Shown: positions 1 to 8,292 of the stretch, one piece after another
Position numbering within the stretch: position 1 is the first letter of the stretch
How the letters are laid out: each line of letters starts with the position of its first letter
Origin: Gammaproteobacteria bacterium
Lineage (GTDB): Bacteria; Pseudomonadota; Gammaproteobacteria; DSM-16500
DNA: 8,292 bases
NCBI GenBank assembly: GCA_021323555.1
Contig: JAJONP010000086.1
Span: forward strand, 1 to 8,292
Reading direction: 5' to 3'
Made by a program: the position numbers and the translations under genes
Notes under the pieces: model-generated
Database searches by the model: none
The model's input: only the letters and a program-made list of their open reading frames with translations
What the model was told of the DNA's origin: nothing

Positions 1-75
1 AATTAAACACTATTCTTTATTTGCTTAAATCAATCTTGTTCCTATTTTGCTCTGGAATTTTCTTTGCCCTTAGCT

Positions 76-280
76 ATGGAATTTATATTACCTTTGACAC
101 TATCCTAATAAACATATACCAGCCACACGAATACCCCCTCCTAAACATCGTCCTCAGTCTCTCTTACAAGACACTTATCCTATCCTCGAATTTTCAGATT
201 ATGAAACCCAAGAACCTGTCACAGCCAGTGATTTAATTGGATTTTCCCGCCCAGGCATTCAAACTAAAATACTCCGCCAA
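76..280 (+). pseudogene. Frame-displaced N-terminal part of the Smr gene
   Basis: The frame that continues into the Smr domain at 281 is open back to about 98 and reads like the linker of Smr proteins: a stretch ending DLIGFSRPGIQTKILRQ runs straight into the domain and resembles the EFRREGLQ...LDKLRSGKYP region that I recall for E. coli YdaL/SmrA. Between 98 and 280 this frame has no ATG, GTG or TTG, and a stop lies at 95-97. Just upstream, the other frame (61-99) reads SLPLAMEFILPLT, which resembles the 'SLFLDAMEDVQPL' start region of YdaL and then runs into TAA TAA at 106-111. The simplest reading is one gene with an indel near 97-103 plus further decay upstream. A sequencing error or programmed frameshift is possible but less supported, as no slippery sequence is evident. 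Confidence 0.5.
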
Positions 281-574
281 ATGCGTGGCAAGCAATACAC
301 TATAGAAGCATCGCTTGATTTGCATGGAATGGTTGTTACAGAAGCCAGAAACGCGTTAAGTCATTTTTTAATGGAATGTCATCGTCAGGGAATACGTCAA
401 GTGTTAATTATCCATGGCAAAGGCCGCACGAACCTCTACCCTATTTTAAAAAATAAACTCAATCAATGGTTACGCCAAACGGATCATGTTTTAGCATTTT
501 GTTCTGTCAAGACAAGTGATGGCAGTAGTGGCGCTCTACATGTGCTGTTAAAGAAAGCGCGCGGATGCCCTTAA
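281..574 (+). CDS. Smr-domain endonuclease (YdaL/SmrA-like), domain-only reading frame
   Basis: The 97-residue product is almost exactly one Smr domain. It has the family motif LDLHG (residues 12-16, with D13 and H15 the catalytic-type pair), a hydrophobic strand leading to HGKG at 45-48, and a C-terminal glycine-rich strand (DGSSGALHVLLKK) where relatives usually have GG-x-GA-x-YVLL. Smr domains are nucleases or nucleic-acid binders; E. coli SmrB cuts mRNA on collided ribosomes and SmrA/YdaL has been reported as an endonuclease. ATG 281 is the first start in this frame but has no Shine-Dalgarno sequence, and homologous sequence continues upstream, so it is probably not the ancestral start. 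Translated from here, the protein would lack the N-terminal extension that members use outside the domain. It ends 20 bases before the stop of the convergent gene at 595. The domain call is firm; whether the gene is still expressed is uncertain. Confidence 0.75.
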   Translation: MRGKQYTIEASLDLHGMVVTEARNALSHFLMECHRQGIRQVLIIHGKGRTNLYPILKNKLNQWLRQTDHVLAFCSVKTSDGSSGALHVLLKKARGCP

Positions 575-594
575 TATCAAGAAAAAATTACTTC

Positions 595-1053
595 TTAACA
601 AGTAGCACCGAAATTTTGTTTATCATCTCCCCAGGAATCTCCTATAAAATCCATATCCCCATCATAGGTAGTGTCATTACTTACATTCAAAAAAACTGGT
701 CCTGTTTTCCCCTTGTGCTCAATATAAGGGGCTACCCCATCACCAGCGGCCCATGAATAATCTGCAACAATATAGCAACGAGATTTATTTTCAAAATCGG
801 TGATAATGACCTGTCCTAACCACTTACCACTAGAGGCAGGCTCTTCCTCTACTCTCCTATTATAGTTAATTGGAATAAGCGTATTTGGCTGGATTACGAA
901 AGAAGTATATTGAGTATGATTGACATAACCGTCCATCAAAGAAAAGGTAACTGTCCAGGGTTTACTTGAAAAATTACGGAATTCATATGTCTGAGCCATA
1001 GCTGTAGAAAAAGTAATTAAGAACATGTTTATTACTAATAAAATTTTTTTCAT
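595..1053 (-). CDS. Small secreted protein B of unknown function, paralogue of its upstream neighbour
   Basis: The 152-residue product starts with a clear Sec signal peptide: MKK, a hydrophobic core, and a cleavage site after AMA at residue 20, giving a mature protein of about 132 residues. It has no lipobox and no other membrane segment, so it should be periplasmic or secreted. I do not recognise the family. It shares blocks with protein A: N-x-SSKPW (27-33), a proline/NY block (61-64), ITDFE-x-KS-x-CYIV (84-96), YI-x-H-x-G-x-TGPV (110-120), and a C-terminal DGD...DKQ-x-FGATC that ends exactly at the stop. Two cysteines are shared with A (C93 and terminal C152), suggesting a disulphide. The alternating hydrophobic pattern suggests an all-beta fold; that is inference. 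ATG 1053 has a good ribosome site (GAGG, 1059-1062, five bases upstream). It lies 15 bases behind protein A, so the two are probably co-translated. Confidence 0.85.
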   Translation of the reverse strand: MKKILLVINMFLITFSTAMAQTYEFRNFSSKPWTVTFSLMDGYVNHTQYTSFVIQPNTLIPINYNRRVEEEPASSGKWLGQVIITDFENKSRCYIVADYSWAAGDGVAPYIEHKGKTGPVFLNVSNDTTYDGDMDFIGDSWGDDKQNFGATC

Positions 1054-1058
1054 TTTTA

Positions 1059-1062
1059 CCTC
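1059..1062 (-). promoter_or_regulatory. Ribosome binding site of secreted protein B
   Basis: The minus strand reads TGAGG followed by TAAAA and then ATG 1053. This is the strongest Shine-Dalgarno sequence in the small-gene pair and lies in the 15-base gap after the stop of protein A. It fixes the start of B and suggests that B is translated efficiently. Confidence 0.6.
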
Positions 1063-1068
1063 ATTTTA

Positions 1069-1560
1069 TTAACAAGTAGCGCCGAAATCTTGTTTATCAT
1101 TTGCCCACGCCTCTCCTATTATATCGATATCCCCGTCCTGGCCAGCTTCTCCCATACCGTTTAAAACCACAGGCCCTGTGTTTCCGTTATGCCTAATATA
1201 AGCCGCTTCCGAAGAAAACCATTGGGACCTTACGATATAACATTGAGATTTACCTTCAAAATCAGTGATGAAGACTTTCATCCCCTCGTTCAATGAGACT
1301 CGACAGCTAGTGTCTGGTTCGCATCTTTCGCTAATCGGATAATTAAGAGGTACACTTTCTTGGGGATTAACTACTATTATAGAGTCATTTTTATTTATCT
1401 GCTTTAGATGTCGATACACGCCTATAGTGTGCAATGAAGAAATAGATACCCTCCACGGTTTGCTTGAATGATTATATAATTTATAAGGTGGCGCTGCTCG
1501 TACACTGACAATGAAAAGATTTAATAAAAAAAAACTCGTTAATAATAAAATTCGCTTCAT
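1069..1560 (-). CDS. Small secreted protein A of unknown function, tandem paralogue of protein B
   Basis: From ATG 1560 the product has 163 residues, with a signal peptide (MKR, a long Leu/Phe core to about residue 20, and cleavage near VRA or RAA at 22-23). The frame also opens at ATG 1590, directly after the ligA stop, but that start has no ribosome site and would put ten polar residues before the signal peptide. ATG 1560 has AGAG six bases upstream (1567-1570) and is preferred. Mature A shares with B the blocks SSKPW (32-36), ITDFE-x-KS-x-CYIV (98-110), YI-x-H-x-G-x-TGPV (121-131) and the C-terminal DGD...DKQ-x-FGATC, where 15 of the last 22 residues match. A differs by a longer loop at about 50-70 and by an extra cysteine pair (C80, C86) besides C107 and C163. 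No catalytic motif is visible. It lies 30 bases downstream of ligA on the same strand with no evident terminator between. Confidence 0.85.
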   Translation of the reverse strand: MKRILLLTSFFLLNLFIVSVRAAPPYKLYNHSSKPWRVSISSLHTIGVYRHLKQINKNDSIIVVNPQESVPLNYPISERCEPDTSCRVSLNEGMKVFITDFEGKSQCYIVRSQWFSSEAAYIRHNGNTGPVVLNGMGEAGQDGDIDIIGEAWANDKQDFGATC

Positions 1561-1590
1561 TTTAATCTCTGAAGTAATGATTTTTTGCAT

Positions 1591-7123
<5,533 letters not shown>

Positions 7124-7166
7124 CAGCGTCTACTTCTTAACAATTTCCAACTTGAATAGTTAACCC

Positions 7167-7195
7167 ATAGTAACGAATCAGAGAGCTTTATACAA
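7167..7195 (-). promoter_or_regulatory. Candidate sigma-70 promoter of smc-ligA
   Basis: On the minus strand a -35-like TTGTAT (7190-7195) is followed after 17 bases by a -10-like TACTAT (7167-7172), 43 bases before the smc ATG. The match to consensus is moderate (4 of 6 at the -10), so this is a proposal based on spacing and position only. Confidence 0.3.
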
Positions 7196-7208
7196 CTTAC
7201 CAAGGCAT

Positions 7209-7278
7209 ATGAGTATGTGTATTTAACTGTACCATTCCGGCCTTCGTGGAAATGAAACAGTTAAATGAACATTCTCAT
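7209..7278. repeat. Long imperfect palindrome between the divergent smc and REC-HPt genes
   Basis: The arms are 7209-7230 and 7257-7278. The innermost ten bases of each arm are perfectly complementary (ATTTAACTGT against ACAGTTAAAT), and 19 of 22 positions pair over the whole arm. The 26-base centre can pair again (CATTCC 7233-7238 with GGAAATG 7248-7254, one bulged A), so the 70 bases can fold almost end to end. No T-run follows on either strand, which argues against a terminator, and I see no target-site duplication at the ends. It lies between the candidate -35 boxes of the two divergent promoters and ends two bases before the rightward one. It could be an operator for a dimeric regulator or a dispersed palindromic (MITE- or REP-like) element. 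Confidence 0.7.
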
Positions 7279-7279
7279 C

Positions 7280-7308
7280 TTTACTGAATGTCCCAAGATC
7301 GTTATCAT
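7280..7308 (+). promoter_or_regulatory. Candidate sigma-70 promoter of the REC-HPt gene
   Basis: TTTACT (7280-7285) and TATCAT (7303-7308, 5 of 6 to TATAAT) are separated by exactly 17 bases, and the -10 ends 34 bases before ATG 7343. The -35 box directly abuts the long palindrome ending at 7278, so anything bound to that palindrome would touch RNA polymerase. Confidence 0.45.
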
Positions 7309-7342
7309 TAGCGCCACGTATTTTTAAGGATGAGATAACATC

Positions 7343-8083
7343 ATGGCAACCATTCTTTTGGTAGAAGACAATGAACTGGTCAGAAGAAAACTCGCCTACC
7401 AGTTAGAATGTGCATCGCATCAAGTAACAACCGCCAGCAATGCCGAAGAAGCACTTGAGCTATTAAAGAAAACTCAACCTAGTATTATGATTGCTGATAG
7501 TATGATGCCGAAAATATCCGGTGCCTCATTAACTGCTGAAATAAAAAGTAGATATCCTACTCTGGAAATTATTACAATCTCTAACAACCCTCCTACCTAT
7601 CCAATAGATTATTCGGATTTCTCTGAATCTTTAGGTATAGCCGTTTCTTTTGAAAAACCGGTTGATCAAGCAGCCTTGTTAATGGCCATTGATTTATTGC
7701 GCTATGGGAATTCTGTGGGAAGCTCAGAAGATCCAAAACAAGACTCAGAGATTGATTGGGATAAAGCCATGTCATTGGCAGATAATCACCGCGAATTCGC
7801 AGAAAAAATGTTAATATTGCTGATTAAAGACTTGCCCAAGGAAATTAAAGAAATTAAAAAAGCGTACAGTGATAACAATGCTATTGAATTATTACAACGC
7901 ACGCATAAATTGCATGGCGCACTGTGTTATTGCGGTGCCGTTAAATTAAAAGACGCAGCAGCCGTACTCGAAAAAGCTCTTCACAATAAAGTTGAACATA
8001 AAATCCCTGTACTGGTACTACAGCTTGAATTGAAGGCAAATAAGTTGATTAAAGAAGTCAATGCCTTAAACTTTAAATCGTGA
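7343..8083 (+). CDS. Stand-alone REC-HPt phosphorelay protein resembling the C-terminus of BarA/GacS/LetS
   Basis: The 246-residue cytoplasmic protein has two domains. The receiver domain (1-121) has the acidic pair E8-D9, phosphoacceptor D52 in MIADSMMP, the switch Ser/Thr position in ITIS (S80) and the conserved lysine K105 in FEKP, so it looks phosphorylation-competent. After a short acidic linker (about 123-137), the HPt domain (138-240) carries HKLHG at 188-192, with H188 the expected phospho-histidine, followed by ALCYCGAVKLKDAAAVLE. HKLHG with a following aromatic-x-G is the form seen in BarA/GacS/LetS, where IDW also opens the domain. There is no kinase, HAMP or DNA-binding domain, so it cannot autophosphorylate or bind DNA in the usual way. 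It probably shuttles phosphate to or from a separate kinase or regulator; the partner is not in this window. Possible ribosome sites are AAGGA (7326-7330, rather far) and GATGAG (7329-7334). Confidence 0.88.
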   Translation: MATILLVEDNELVRRKLAYQLECASHQVTTASNAEEALELLKKTQPSIMIADSMMPKISGASLTAEIKSRYPTLEIITISNNPPTYPIDYSDFSESLGIAVSFEKPVDQAALLMAIDLLRYGNSVGSSEDPKQDSEIDWDKAMSLADNHREFAEKMLILLIKDLPKEIKEIKKAYSDNNAIELLQRTHKLHGALCYCGAVKLKDAAAVLEKALHNKVEHKIPVLVLQLELKANKLIKEVNALNFKS

Positions 8084-8108
8084 AATTGTAAATGTGCACG
8101 TCCTAACA

Positions 8109-8128
8109 GGCAAAATCCGTATTTGGCC
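8109..8128. other. Hairpin downstream of the REC-HPt gene
   Basis: GGCAAAAT (8109-8116) and ATTTGGCC (8121-8128) pair at 7 of 8 positions around a CCGT loop. It is 25 bases past the stop codon and not followed by a T-run, so it could protect the 3' end of the transcript or be chance. Two short perfect palindromes adjoin or overlap it: TTGGCCAA at 8123-8130 and CTCGCGAG at 8132-8139. Confidence 0.4.
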
Positions 8129-8140
8129 AATCTCGCGAGC

Positions 8141-8164
8141 CAGTGCAATCGCACTGAACTTTTA
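8141..8164 (+). terminator. Possible rho-independent terminator of the REC-HPt gene
   Basis: A perfect six-base stem CAGTGC (8141-8146) / GCACTG (8151-8156) around AATC is followed by AACTTTTAGGTTTT. The U-tract is short and interrupted, so termination may be weak. Its position 57 bases past the stop codon fits. Confidence 0.35.
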
Positions 8165-8292
8165 GGTTTTAGCTAAATAAAAAATCAGTCTTATAGTAAC
8201 AGGTCACCCCTAGGCCATCAGTAAGCGGGCGGATGTTTGTTTTCCAGCGAAGTGATTTTTCATTAGCATCGTCAGAAATTCAAATGAACTCT

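Larger units (their letters stand above)
8084..8292. other. Right-end intergenic region with no assignable gene
   Basis: Besides the two hairpins, this stretch has a palindrome TTTAGCTAAA (8168-8177) and a -10-like TATAGT at 8192-8197 without a good -35. Two short frames touch the window edge: ATG 8233 on the plus strand, open for 20 codons, and a minus-strand frame entering from the right and ending in TAG at 8210-8212. Neither has a recognisable motif or a proper ribosome site, so the strand of the next gene cannot be settled here. Confidence 0.5.

Noticed and set aside
21..236. A 71-codon plus-strand frame starting with TTG and rich in hydrophobic residues
   Set aside because: It overlaps the out-of-frame Smr N-terminal sequence and has no ribosome site. 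Its hydrophobic look comes from AT-rich DNA read in the wrong frame.
575..600. A bidirectional terminator between the convergent Smr and protein B genes
   Set aside because: Only a weak A/T-only pairing (AAGAA with TTCTT) is present; there is no GC stem.
1561..1590. Upstream start ATG 1590 for secreted protein A
   Set aside because: There is no ribosome site, it directly follows the ligA stop, and it would place a polar stretch before the signal peptide. ATG 1560 is better.
8233..8292. Partial plus-strand gene starting at ATG 8233 and running off the window
   Set aside because: It is only 20 codons with no recognisable motif or proper ribosome site, and a competing minus-strand frame covers the same bases.
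8210..8292. C-terminal end of a minus-strand gene entering from the right, with stop at 8210-8212
   Set aside because: About 26 codons without a recognisable family; it cannot be told from a chance open frame.

Overview
The window looks like an AT-rich chromosomal segment of a gammaproteobacterium. It has a canonical SMC (not MukB), an NAD+-dependent LigA with standard gammaproteobacterial architecture, and an HPt domain of the BarA/GacS/LetS type. Together with the low GC, this points towards Legionellales-like bacteria (Legionella, Coxiella, Rickettsiella, Berkiella or Aquicella types). That placement is an inference from gene content; no marker gene in the window proves it.

Layout from left to right. 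Positions 1-574 (+) hold an Smr-domain endonuclease gene. Its domain-coding part is intact from ATG 281, but the conserved N-terminal part lies upstream in shifted frames with no usable start, so the 5' end looks frameshifted or decayed. It converges on a four-gene minus-strand unit that reads smc (7123-3617), ligA (3612-1591), a secreted protein 'A' (1560-1069) and its paralogue 'B' (1053-595). The gaps are 4, 30 and 15 bases with no visible internal terminator, so co-transcription is likely. The two small genes encode related exported proteins of unknown function, made by tandem duplication and placed behind housekeeping chromosome-maintenance genes.

Positions 7124-7342 form the divergent intergenic region. 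It holds candidate promoters on both sides and, between them, a 70-base imperfect palindrome (22-base arms, 19 of 22 matching). To its right, 7343-8083 (+) encodes a stand-alone REC-HPt protein, in effect the C-terminal half of a BarA/LetS hybrid kinase without the kinase. The last 209 bases (8084-8292) contain hairpins, including a possible terminator, and no gene that can be called with confidence.

Functionally, smc and ligA are core chromosome organisation and DNA replication/repair genes, Smr is a nuclease family linked to RNA or DNA quality control, and the REC-HPt protein is a phosphorelay intermediate or sink. The parts most worth a second look are the paired secreted proteins, the divergent palindrome, the orphan REC-HPt protein and the broken 5' end of the Smr gene. 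I found no complete new multi-gene system.
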